From Pegea sp. RAD2-039 (lineage: Eukaryota; Chordata; Thaliacea; Salpida; Salpidae), in the NCBI GenBank assembly GCA_034620365.1, contig JAQGEQ010000318.1:124001-188000 (forward strand): a DNA stretch of 64,000 bases, read 5' to 3'. Under the pieces are notes generated by a model. That model searched no databases, was not told where the DNA came from, and saw nothing but the letters and a program-made list of their open reading frames with translations. Position numbers and translations under genes: made by a program. Shown here piece after piece: positions 32,911 through 44,564 of the stretch; position 1 is the stretch's first letter; each line of letters begins with the position of its first letter.

Positions 32911-35260
32911 TGCAAGGATATCAAAATGGAATCAAACAACAGCTGCTAGATATAACCTCATGATAACTCTATTTTATATAAACTGTTGGGTTTTTTTATC
33001 GAGCAAATTAGTAATTTTTAAATGTATCTTGACAACTACTAATTGGTTTATCGTTAACTGAAATAATGTTTAATAAAATGCCGACAAATAAAACTACTTT
33101 TATTTCAGCAACTGGTTTTTCTGTAGTTTCTAAATGAACGAGGTTCAGTGTAAACTGCAGCTGTGACTAAAGTATAAAAATCATAGACCGTTTAGATAAT
33201 TTATCTAAAAAATCAGACTTTGAAAACGAATTTTATCAAAATATACAAAAATTACAAAAATAGTTTGATTGCCTCAAATGATAATCGCGAGTTAGCAATC
33301 CACCTGAAGATAAAACTGGCGCCGAACTGAAAGCTAAATATAGCGTTGATGTCGAGGACTTTGAAGCTCGGGGTTTGAGGAACATGTTGACGGGGAAGAA
33401 GATGTCCTATCCGATCCGAAGAAAGACATCAGAGGGTTTAAAAGTTGACTTTTAAAGTTAAAGAAACAAATCAACGTTTGCAACTAAAGAAATGTGGGTT
33501 GAATTAATTTGTCTTTTGGTTTGTTTTGTTGATTGTAAAAGCGTTTGCGATTCAAACGTTTGCTTCTATTTAAATAAATAACCCTGATCAGAATGAAAAT
33601 ACAAACATGCAAAATATAAAACAGAAATAAGTAAGACGTTTCTATATTTACAATTATGAAAGCTAAAAATAGATTTATGATAGTCAGTCTAAATATTACT
33701 TGAAGTATATTCTCTATTCACAGCATCTTCAAAAACTATTGATAACATCAGATATTTCTATTTTTTAAATCTTCTAACTTAGTATTCGAATAATTATCAG
33801 GAACTTTATTTTCAAGAAACAATTTTGGTGACTTCTAAAGTTTTCTTGTCACGTGAGTCCATTAGAAAAAGCTTTCTACTGAGATAGTGATAAGAAATTC
33901 TCACCAGTTTGCTGTGAGTCATTTCAAATGATTCGAAATATTTGGAAATTCGACGAAATAAGAGCTTTTGTGTAAGGTTCCTGATATTATTGGAAGATCT
34001 GTTTTAGACAAACGGAACTTTACATCTTTTAATTATTTCTCATCGGAACTATTTGATACACCAATGACGTACATCACCTATGACGTCATATGTTACTAAT
34101 TACACTCATATAGTTGTGTAAATATTGTAGAGTGATTAAGTTAATTAAAAGTAGTTCTAGCCAAGCTTTTTTCTGAGATTAACAACTTAAGATGAAAGAA
34201 ATTAGCTTATCTTATTTATCAAACCAATTAATATGATTGGATTAATAATTTGATTAATAATTATTCTTCCAATATTACTCACATAAGATCTGATGATGAC
34301 GTCATAAGGTCCAGCGATAGTGACTCAGAGGGTTTGAATCACCTACATACCATATGACGTCATCCAAATTTGATTGAATCAAAAGTTCAGTTGGGTGTTA
34401 TTTGTTTAAATTTTCCTTTTTGATGAGAATTCCTAAAAAATCTTAAATTTTGTGTTTATACGATGAAGTTGAAAATTCCACAAACCTCTGACCTACTTTC
34501 TCTGAGCTACAGTTTCAGTAACAGTCAGAACAACTTGACAAATTTCTGTAAAATACCTTTGGTATACACAACCATATATACTTTTCCATTTGGTGCTCGA
34601 TGAATTCGTCTCTTTGCTTTTATTCTTAAACTATTCTTAAACTTTCTTTATTTAAACTCTTTTAAGAACCATAAATAAATTTTTTACATTTTATTAAAAT
34701 TTATTCCATATATAGCTTCTCAAAAAGTAAAATAAATCAGAGTCAGAACTTTGAAAAACTTATAATTTCGAATTTATTGGTGAACAGTTGAACTTTTAAC
34801 AACTAATTATTACAACTTTGATAAAAATATAAATATCTGAGTAAGAAATAAACAAATTAGTTCATACTTAAATAAATAATTTATATTTCATATTAACCAA
34901 CTTTCAAATGCAAAAGAAGTATTTGACTTTTTGTGTGAAATTGTTGGTGAAATAGTGTACCAGAATGAGGCACAGGTCTTTGCATACAGCTGTTTAAAGA
35001 TTGTAAAGTGATTATTGAATTGAAAGTAGTTCTATCAAGTAAAAGAAGTTTAGATTTGCCAAGCACCAAGATATATCCTGAAACTTGTTTTAAAAGGTTG
35101 ACTAAAAGAAGAATTGATAAATGAGCTCTTATATGCTGATGTGAAATTATCAAGTTGGAAACTGAACAGGTTTCTTCGTTAAAGAACAACTTAAAATAAA
35201 ATTAAAATCATTCTCAATATTAAAATGATCATTCCTCAAAATATTATAATGTTGTTAAAA
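32911..35260. other. Intergenic DNA with a possible pseudo-exon
   Basis: Contains the LRR1 3' UTR, then a GC-richer + strand reading frame at about 33287-33457 (NPPEDKTGAELKAKY, DVEDFEARGLRNMLTGKK, stop). Upstream in the same frame, stops interrupt peptide-like sequence, so it looks like a decayed gene or element I cannot name. TGACGTCA occurs near 34081, 34297 and 34353, and CACGTG near 33851. A 98-codon minus-strand frame at 34893-35189 begins with TTG and matches nothing I recognise. Confidence 0.45.
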
Positions 35261-35274
35261 CACAAAATACAAAT

Positions 35275-35332
35275 TAGGCAGTGTCCTCACCAACGCAGCT
35301 GTGGTCGATATTTCTGCCCAGGTTAGAACTTT
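35275..35332 (+). repeat. Possible fragment of the dispersed GC-richer repeat
   Basis: GCAGTGTCCTCACC, CGCAGCTG and ATTTCTGCCCAGGTTAG occur in the same order as CGGTGTCGTTCTG, CGCCAGCTG and ATTTCTGCCCTGGCTTAC on the minus strand near 53.8 kb. Confidence 0.3.
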
Positions 35333-35634
35333 GAATCTCTAAACCTCTTCAATATCTGAAACATATTCTCAAAAACAAGATTTTGTTTCCTAAACAGTTT
35401 TTTTAATATTTTTTATTAATAGTTTGGCTCTACTATTAGAAAACATCAGAATATTATTATTAATATCAAAAATATAAAATACCAAATTACGTGAAGCTTT
35501 TTCAAACCACACTTAGGTAAATAGATAAGTTGAATAAAAGTAAATAGATTGAAAGCAAATAAGTAAGTAAAGTTAAAATTGAAGAATGTTTATTATTAAA
35601 CAGATACACAAAAAACTAAACTTTGTCTTTAAAA

Positions 35635-35882
35635 CGTTTGTCTCCAGTACGCTATTATATGCCAATAAAAGTCGGTTTTTGTCGAAGGCGATCTATATAC
35701 GAAATAACATCCACAATTTCAATAAAAGTCCAACTCAGCATCTGCATCTGTATCTGGTACATTTGGTCTGAGATAATGCAAAGTTATCTATCAAAACCAA
35801 GGCGGCCATCTACTAAACCTTTGTCTGCAGTGCGCCAATAAAAGTATGCCAGTAAAAGTTTAACTTTTTTGAAGGCAATCGA
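35635..35882 (+). repeat. Local direct repeat pair
   Basis: Two diverged copies about 185 bp apart, at 35635-35692 and 35819-35880. Both contain TTTGTCT.CAGT.CGC, GCCAATAAAAGT, and TTTTTGTCGAAGGCGATC or TTTTTTGAAGGCAATCG. Origin unknown; possibly the 5' part of the decayed LINE that follows. Confidence 0.6.
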
Positions 35883-35979
35883 AAATAAACTTAAATTATA
35901 TTTTCATTTTCTCCGTCATATATATTGTTTAAAGTGACATCAAAAGTTTTCAAACTAGAAAGTATTTGAGCACACTGGT

Positions 35980-38640
35980 CTGACAACAATGTACATCAAG
36001 CTAAATATCAGAGGCTTCACTAGAAGAAGACATCTTTGCCTTTAGAATACATGCAAACGCGATATGAAATCGCTCAACATCAATACCAACAAATTTGAAG
36101 TTATCGCAGCTCAAAGTAACTCTCTACTCCGCTAACAACATCGAGAAGAAAAAACAGCTTTTTCATTAACAAAAGTTCAACTTATCTGTGGAGAAACATC
36201 TTTTGAAAAACTACTTTTTTTGCCCCAATCTTATTAAAGCTCCGTCCCGCTTCTAACAATTGTTGAATGAAAAGTCCCAAACATTAAACGATTGTTACAT
36301 GAAAAATATCTTATATACAAAAATCGAAGTTGAAAACTCATATAAAGCAAACTACAAACTCAATTGTAGGAATATGAAACTGAAGCTAATAAGTGACACG
36401 ATTACAGAGAAAGTAAAATTCATGACTACAGCTCATCACTTAAATTTAGCAAAATTCAAACAAATTACAAGTTTAAGTGGAACTTTCCAACTAAGTCTGA
36501 AGAAAATCTTACAAAAGCTCTAGAGGAAGTAAATTTTGTGAAATGAGCTAATCACGACAACTCAAAATTAAAATTTGTTAAATTAAACTTCAGAACATCC
36601 TCTTATTGATAAATATTTGTATAATCATCTAATTTATTTTGAAAATTTTTTTATTTAGAATTTAAAAATTCAAAAATTTGTGAAATCAAAATTAAACTGC
36701 CTAAAAAAGGGAACCTTAAAAAATCTGAACTTTTCAACTAAAGCTTTCAAATGGTCTTCACAAAAGACACTGATTCTACAAATATTGTTTTAAGAACTTC
36801 TGTAAAAATATTATTTTGAAAGTAAAGCAATCCAATCTTATAAATGATTTTGTAATCACTAATTTTGACATCCATCTACAACATCGAGGCAAATTAATTC
36901 CTGAAAAACTACCTTATTAAGAGATCTATCTATTCTATAAATCAACTTCTTCAGTTCTTCCAATACTTTCACAATGAAAAGTTCTATTATTATCCCAGCT
37001 CATAAAAAAGGGAAGAAAGTTTATTTCTTTATACGAAAAAACTTTCATTTTTTACTTTAATACAAATTAAGTCTTCTTTGAAAAAGGAATATTTTGTTTT
37101 TTTGTGTAATATGTGAGACAAATCGTTGAGACATAAATGTCAAAGCTGGAAAACGCAAATTCAAAAATCAGATAAACAAGGAAAATTTGTCAAATAAAAT
37201 CTCAACTGTTTACAACTCAACAGCATCTTGAACAGATTTGAAATCCTCAAATAATTTGATATTTATTATTTAGAAATTCAAATCTGTAGTGATTTCTGTT
37301 GACATCATCAGAAGTTAAACTTTTGAAGATATTCGTGTGAAGATGTGGAAGAACTACAACAAGATCAGATTTTGCACCAATGATGATAACCAAATCTTAT
37401 TTTAGGAAATGGAAGAACGTTGTGACGTAATGATTTCGATTCCGAAGAATCCCGGCTTCATTTACAAAACTTGAAAATCACCGAAGTATTGAAATTCAAT
37501 TTTGCAACAATTTTGCTACTTGGAGTCTTTGAATTGATGTTTCTGAAAATTCTGAGTTTTCTTCTCAGCAAATCTTTTTATAAACTTCTTGTCTCTTGGA
37601 TTGAGCAATTACTTAAAAATAGACAAGAAGTCATCATTGTTACATTCCCCAAATTTTCTTGAGGTTTTCAGTACTCCCCTCCTAGGCATTATTGGCTCTC
37701 TACTTTTCAGTAACATTACAGACAATTCTGCATCAATAAATGGTTCTGGAAGTTAAATGCTTTTTGCTGACGATGCCAAACTCTTTGGTATTTAATCAGT
37801 TGCTCTTCAATCTATTCTTAAATCCACTAATCTTCATTTGAGGCAACTGAAGCTCTACAAATGTTTTCATCTACCAATAAATAAACCTTCAAGCTAAATA
37901 TCAACTGAAATTTTAGCCAACATCAAATTTAAATGTGAGATAAAAGACCTGGAAATCTTCATCTCCTAAGACTCAAATTAAGATTCATCTTACAAATCAT
38001 TTTGTATCAAATCTATCTCTATCACAACAGTCAACAATAAAGTTCAAACTTGTGTCTTATAATACTAGTTTCAAGCCTTTCAAATAGATTGCCAACATTT
38101 GATACACTCTGATACAGTAATCTGTATTTAATGAACAATTTCCTACATTAAAGTGGAAAGCTTCAATTAAAGCTGAGAGGATTTTTACATCTACTTCTAA
38201 TATCACAGCTTTATCAGGGTATTCCAACAAATGTTTTCAACAAATGTCAATAAATACTTAAAACTTTAAAACTTCAAATGAATTTCATCTAAAACGTTTT
38301 CTAATTAAGCTAGCCTTTAAAAGTAAGCTTCAAAAGTTGTATAAACGATTATATTTTACTCTCTTTAAAATAGATCTCAACTTCCTTTGTGATTTAAACA
38401 ACGAAATTAATTCTATTACGATTTCTTCAAATCATCAATATTCGATTTCTTTTCTCTGCTAGCTGTTTGATAGAATCTTTATAACTTCTTCAGAGCTCAT
38501 TCAGATTATTATTAAATAAATTACCTTCAAAGTTAGATGCAAACTTTTTAATCAGAGCCTTATAGCCCTGAAATTACAACAGCTAACAATAACAACTTAT
38601 ATTTGAAAATATTATTTTCAGTCTCATCTTTAAATTTCAT
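35980..38640 (+). mobile_element. Decayed LINE (non-LTR retrotransposon) with reverse transcriptase remnants
   Basis: Multiple stops and frameshifts interrupt the sequence, but reverse-transcriptase landmarks occur in order on the + strand: PAHKKGKK near 36998 (start of the RT domain); LLSKSFYKLLVSWIEQLL near 37560-37615, the typical segment before the catalytic centre; MLFADDAKLFG near 37758-37790, the catalytic F/YxDD box; and, from 38340, the post-RT region ending with FKVRCKLFNQSLIALKL near 38530-38575. No intact ORF remains. Endonuclease motifs could not be identified. Whether it belongs to the family at 11.7 and 13.9 kb is uncertain because its C-terminus differs. Confidence 0.7.
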
Positions 38641-38675
38641 TTGAAAGAGATTCAAATCTCTAAATATTTATTTAT

Positions 38676-38748
38676 TTATTACAATAAATGTGAAGGAGGG
38701 TGCCTAAAGAGAGCACCTCTCGCTAACACACATTCTCACAAATTAAAT
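38676..38748 (-). mobile_element. SINE/LINE 3' tail, inverted
   Basis: Read on the minus strand: GTGAGAATGTGTGTTAGCGA, then GAGGTGCTCTCTTTAGGCAC and CCTCCTTCACATTTATTGTA, ending in AATAAATAAATAAA. It is nearly identical to the tail of the tRNA-related SINE at 53.5 kb and related to the LINE tail at 14.1 kb. No body of the element is recognisable upstream. Confidence 0.75.
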
Positions 38749-41450
38749 ATTTTTGTACAAAATTGTTCATATTTTTTGTGGTTTAAAAATTTTTAAACTT
38801 TAAGATTTTTTGAAATAACAATTTTGATGTTTACCTATAATCTATAAAACATATTAATACTTTTTTTGAGTTCTTAGATTCAAGTTGTTCTTGATAATAT
38901 AAATTAGTATTCAATAATTAGACGGTTAGACGGTGTTAATAAATAAATTTCATCAATTTTAAACAAATAAAAAAATTAAAATTATTAATATTTTGGACTT
39001 TTTCAATAAAATGTTTTGAAATTGAAAATTTTTATTGAAGTTTAAAACTAAAAACGGTCAGATTAGAAAATATTTTTTAAATTAACAAATTTAGAGCTTT
39101 TTGTAAATTTGGTAATTTTTAAAACTTTATTTTGTAACAATAATTTTTAGTTTATAGAAAAAAGTAAATGAAATAATAAACTATTTTATAAAGAGTAATG
39201 CGATAAATACAATAAAATTTTTCAATCTATTTCACTTTTATTTTACATTTGTTACAAAAAGCTGTTGACTAAAATTAAACTAAAGTTTTTATCGGCAAAG
39301 TTTAAATTAATTTAATTACACAAATAAATTTTTAATGTAATTTCTTGTAATTCATAAATTTCATTAAAATTATTATTCAATAATATTTCCAATTTTTCAA
39401 CAAAATAAGTTTTTCTAATTTATTTAATTTTAGTGGAATTTCAATCAATTAATTTATTTAAATCTAAGTTTTTATATTTTTACTTCAAGCAATTTTGTGT
39501 GATAAAATATTCATTTTACAAAATAATAACATTTATAAATAAAATAATATTTAAAAAATAACTGAATTATTCAAAAAAACTTTGTTAGCTTTTTTGTGTC
39601 ACAAACAAAACTTGGTTTTCAAAAATTTTCAAAGTAAAAACTTCAAACTTTTGTTTACAAATTCTTTGATTTTAAAGAATAAAAAAAAATTCGAACAAAG
39701 CTACATAAATCTAAAATAAATATAATTTTTATTTCTCAAATATTTATTTTATAGGAGTTGTAATAATATTTGAATAAATACAAACTTACTTCACTACATG
39801 AAATACCTCATAATCAAATCTTTGTAAAAAATCTCTGAAATCATTTTATAAGTGAAAATCACTTTTATAAGTGAGAAAGTCCTCAGTATATCTAATGATG
39901 ATTATCTAATAAATTGTAATTATTTGCTTTAATATAATGTTGAGTTTTTATAAAATATAGTTGTTACATACAAACTTTTAATAGTAAACTTTTTAAACTG
40001 ATTTAATTCTGAGAAAATATTTTGTGAGATTTTCAAGTAGTGAAAGGAAAATGTTTTTATTTTATAATTCAGTTTTCAAAATACTTGCAAAGCCTACAAA
40101 TTGACCTAAAAATGAAATTAATTCTATTTTAATTGTTTTTGACATTCAACTAATAGATAAAAATTTGGTTATTTGCCAAAAAATCGTTTTATTGCAAACA
40201 AGAGCTTTAAACAAACTTTTATCAAATTGTTGTTTATTTACAACTGAGCTTTCATTATCATTCATAGTTTACAGAAAACTAAATGATGAGAAAAACAAAT
40301 TAAAACCCAAAAAATCAATGTTTTTCAACGAATAATTTCATAGATATTAAATCAATAATTAAAATATGGACTGAAACTAAACAATTACAGAGTTTAAATA
40401 AATCAATTTAACATGGTTAAAAATTCTTTAAAAATAATAAATATTTTGTAAAAATTGATTGTAAATGACACCAGAAATCCAATCTTTCAGATTCTACTTT
40501 GGATTCATCTTAGAGACATAAATTAGAGCTTTTTGCTGCACTTGTGGAAAGAAAATGTTTTGATTTGAAATTAAAAGTAATTTCTACAAAAGTCTGTTTT
40601 TGATTAAATATAAACTTTCAAGGGAAAGAAAATACTTTTAAATGGAAATAGTAGTATTCCTTAAAAAATAAAACCATTGCAAATATCGATTCAAACTTAA
40701 CTGTCCCAAATATTTAACTTAGAAAAGTTTTTGATTTTAAAATTATAACTTTTTAGGCTTTTTACTAATATGACCTCAAATTTCATATAAATGAAAAAAT
40801 TAGAAATCTTAAACCTATCAAGGTATTTATTTACTCTAAAAAGTAAAATACTTAATTTGCTTTTCTTGATTTTCAATTTTAACTAAAGGAAATGTGTTTT
40901 ATTTATGAGCTTAAAATTTAAGCAACAAAATTCCAAAAAGATTGATTTTTGTCGAATTAGTTCAGATAAAAACATTTTTACTAAAATTTTAATTGTTCTG
41001 TTTGTAATTTCAATCAATTCGAATAATATCAACTCTGTTTTTGAAGTGAATAAAATATCTGATTGAAACTTAATATCAGAACTTTGTTGTGAAAGTAAAA
41101 TTGTAAAAAAAAATTGTGGAAGTATTTTTAGACTAATGGCATCTAGTGCTGGAAAAACTGACTTCATTTAACCTTGCATCTAATTAATTAATTATTTAAT
41201 ATCATATTATACTTTGGTTTTTGAATAAAGGTCAAAGCTACAAAACTAATCGTTTTATTTAGGCGCAAATATATTATAAAAAGTTTATTTTAAATATCCT
41301 GTTTTATATACATAAGCTGACGAAAAATTGAAACGAAGAAATTGAAAAGTTCTGCTGTAGAAATGTTTATATCTCAGGTTTCTACCACCAGTATATTTTA
41401 TAGAAACAAATATATAATCACATTTGCTACAGATGAAAACTAAATAATTT
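38749..41450. other. Gene-poor AT-rich intergenic stretch
   Basis: About 2.7 kb. No exon chain or known repeat seen on either strand. Confidence 0.6.
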
Positions 41451-41454
41451 GAAT

Positions 41455-41460
41455 TTTATT
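41455..41460 (-). terminator. Candidate poly(A) signal of the GPCR gene
   Basis: AATAAA on the minus strand about 95 bp past the receptor stop codon at 41555. Confidence 0.45.
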
Positions 41461-41554
41461 AAATATTATCTCTTAAAGTGTGAAGTTTTTTAATATAAAT
41501 ATCATTAAATGTAAATAATTACACTCAGGGTTTTAAAACAAAAAGACAATTTAG

Positions 41555-44500
41555 TTACACAGCAAAACCTTGAACATTACAATGAACTATTTTTGTTGTG
41601 ACAACAACTTTCTTGGAAACCTTCGTTGGCAACTTGAGTTTATTGATGAGGTTTCTAATTATTTTTCTGTATTCAATACGGAATTTAGAGTTTAAAACTG
41701 CATATACTATCGGGTTTATAAGAGAATTGAACCATGATAAGTTAGAACAAGCCATGTGTATTCTTGGGTCCATTGTATTACTGAAAAACATTTTCTGATT
41801 ATTGTTTTGAAAACAGATTTTTAGATTATCTTTTTTTTTTTAAACTTTAATGAATTTTGGTGAAAATTTTAGAGAAATTATAACAACTGTATATATAGAG
41901 AATAAAATATTCATATGTTTGTACTCCAGATACAATCTCTTAGTCAATATTTGAAACATAAAAAGAAGTCATTTTTTACATCAAAGAAGCATATTGAAAA
42001 AAATTGATTTAATATCTTCCTCAAAATTACCAAAATAAATCTCTTATTAAAGATTAAATACCTTAAAGTAGACAGTGACGTACAACAGATTGTAAAATGT
42101 TGATTCTAAAAGTACTAAATGATTGTAACATTTTATCTTGGATTATTTTGTTGGATTTTTTACGTAATATAAGATCTAACTGTTCTGTATTCTTTAGGGA
42201 AAAGTTTTAAGCTGCATGTATAACCTTATTTCAAAGTACTGTAAGTCAAATAGATTAAAAATATAATTTTCGTGTTTGTAAGAAAATAAAGATAAAATTA
42301 CGACAAGTGGAAATTTTAGTTTGTATCTGACAGTTTGAAAAATCGAGCGCTTTTCCATAAAGTTTGAAAATCAAATTTGTATTTTGAAGAAAATCTTTTC
42401 AAAATTTAATTTTTGAAATTTAATTCTTTTTAGAAAAAGTTCAATTTAAAATATTTTGATTTAGTTTGAAATTTCTAACTTAAAAATTAAATCTGAATTT
42501 TGATTAAAATTTGATTTATAAAAAGATTTCTAATTCAATTATTTGAAAATAATTATTTATATTTTAACATTTCAGTTTATATTAAGATTAATATCAAAAT
42601 ATCATTTGCAAACGTCCAAAAAAAAAGATTTTGAAAATGAGTAGAAAACACACTAAGGAGAAAATGGCTTTTTTAAAATCGGAATTGTAAGATCTTTTAT
42701 CTTAATAATTAACTTATTAATCGAATCTAACAAATTCTATCTGTAGAAGAGATTCTAATACCGATGATAACTTAATAAAATATAATTAAAAGATTAATAA
42801 AGTTATTTTGAGGAAATCTAATCCATCAACGAACAAAATAAAAATATGAAAGTGAAGATCTTCAAAGACACAAAAAATCATCAACAAGTAACTCGACTAT
42901 CTATTCTAATTTTAGTTAATTGAGAAGTTTTATAAATCAATTCTCAAATCAAGAAACTAAATATTTCAGTAAATTAAAAAAAATTTGTTGATATTCAAAG
43001 AATTTATCAAATTTCAATCGAAAAAATCTGTAATTCAGTTTTTCTATCAACAAACCTATTGTCCAGTAAGTTTAAGATTACACTTGGTATAAACACGATA
43101 GCAAATGCTGCGCAGATAGTTGTACTGATTTTCAATAACTTCTTATTCGACCTTAAAAACCTAAATCTCGTATTTAGTAAGAAGTTTCAGAAGATGAAGA
43201 AGACTTACTTCTTTCGTGAATCGTCTACTTGCTTTTTAGCTGTGACGCAAAACTGAAAATTGGATAAAAAATTTTTAGTAAAAATTTTCTCAATGAATTT
43301 TTAAAGATTTATTTCAAACTCACTGAAGTCTCTTTCGATCTGAGATTAATATTTGGACGTCGGATCATTATCTTCCGAAACTTGCTGAAAAGAGAAGCCT
43401 TCTTCCAGAAGATGATACTATAAACAAATATCATGAGAGGAAAAGGGGAGAGTTGGAAAAGGACCCGCGTAAACTGGAATCAAAATGAGTTTTATGAAAA
43501 ATTCAAAGATTTTCCATTTCTCACTTTCATGTATTTCGTCCAAAAAGTTCCTTGAAGACAAATAAAAGTGCAAAGAAGTTGTTGTTTGTTGAAACCAGTG
43601 GTGTGGTTACCAGGACAACCTTCTGCTTCAAGAAAGAGGAAGACACTGAGAAAGGCGGGAGCAAATACGTAACATCCGAAGATGATTGCTTTCAAGCTTC
43701 AAATTCAAGAAGAAGATCAGTTAATAGTTAGTTTGTTATTCGTTTGTTATTCGTTTGTTATTCGTTTGTTATTCGTTTGTTATTCGTTTGTTGTTGTTGT
43801 TGTTCATTGTTGTTGTTATTCGTTTGTTGTTGTTGTTGTTATTCGTTTGTTGTTGTTGTTGTTATTCGTTTGTTATTCGTCTGTTATTGTTGTTGTTGTA
43901 GTACAATCAACGAATTAATAATAAAGAAGATCAGTTAAGACACAAAATCTTTAATAAATAGTTCGTTATTGTTGTTGTCTGTGATTGTTGTTGTTTGTTG
44001 TATAATCAGTGAAATAATCACTTTTTTTCAGCAAAAATTGTGTTGTAGTGACTTGGAAACAGAACTCCTAAAAGCCGGTTGATGGTGATGACGACTAAGA
44101 AGTCCACAGAGATGTATCCGCAAGAAAAATAGAAAAAAGCTTGGAACCTCTCTGTCCAGGGATAGTCCTCAAAAGGCCTGATGATAAAAATAAAAAATAA
44201 AATGTTAAAAATACATCAGTGAAAACTTACCAGGACATATTGATGTAGCTGATCACGTGGAAAGGAATCATAAAAAGAGAAGTTACAAAGTCGACGATAC
44301 TCAGATTAAAAATAAAGATGTTGAATTTAGTTTGCAGCTTTTTATTTGTCAAGTAAGCAACAATCGTTAAAAGGTTACCTAAAGTTCCAACAATACAAAC
44401 CAAAACTCCGACAAAAATTCCAACAAATCTACGACAAAGCTCAATTTGTTGATTAATTCATAGAATCTATTTAAATTAAACTTGTTTGTTCTTTACCTGA

Positions 44501-44564
44501 AGTTTTTGATTCCCTCGGAGATTTCGCTCGCGTTTGCTGATGACGTCACGACGTAATTGATCAT
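41555..44564 (-). CDS. Class A (rhodopsin-family) G-protein-coupled receptor, ligand unknown
   Basis: A seven-helix plasma-membrane receptor. Eight minus-strand exons join in phase to 372 codons: 44497-44564, 44231-44428, 44022-44177, 43525-43696, 43324-43473, 43209-43252, 43056-43160, 41555-41780. Class A landmarks appear in order: GNLLTIVAYL (helix 1, Asn1.50), NLSIVDFVTSLFM (helix 2, Asp2.50), INRLLGVLFP at the end of helix 3, in place of DRY, Trp in the first extracellular loop (DYPW), an extracellular loop 2 with CPGNHTTGF (one N-glycosylation site), QLSPFPLMIFVY (Pro5.50), AIVFIPSVI (Pro6.50) and NPIVYAVLNSKFR (NPxxY, helix 7-8). Arg3.50 is kept, Asp3.49 is Asn and Tyr3.51 is Leu. The N-terminus is short, with no signal peptide. 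Intron 7 is long (about 1.3 kb). The ligand class cannot be told from sequence alone. Confidence 0.88.
43725..44003. repeat. Microsatellite in GPCR intron 3 (GTTATTC / GTT units)
   Basis: Runs of GTTATTCGTTT alternating with (GTT)n fill most of the intron between receptor exons 3 and 4. They give long Val/Cys-rich + strand frames that are artefacts of the repeat. Confidence 0.9.

Noticed and set aside
34893..35189. 98-codon minus-strand frame
   Set aside because: Begins with TTG, has no recognisable domain, and the opposite strand also gives peptide-like stretches. Not supported as a gene.
43682..43938. Long Val/Cys-rich + strand frames
   Set aside because: Produced by the GTT/GTTATTC microsatellite in the GPCR intron.
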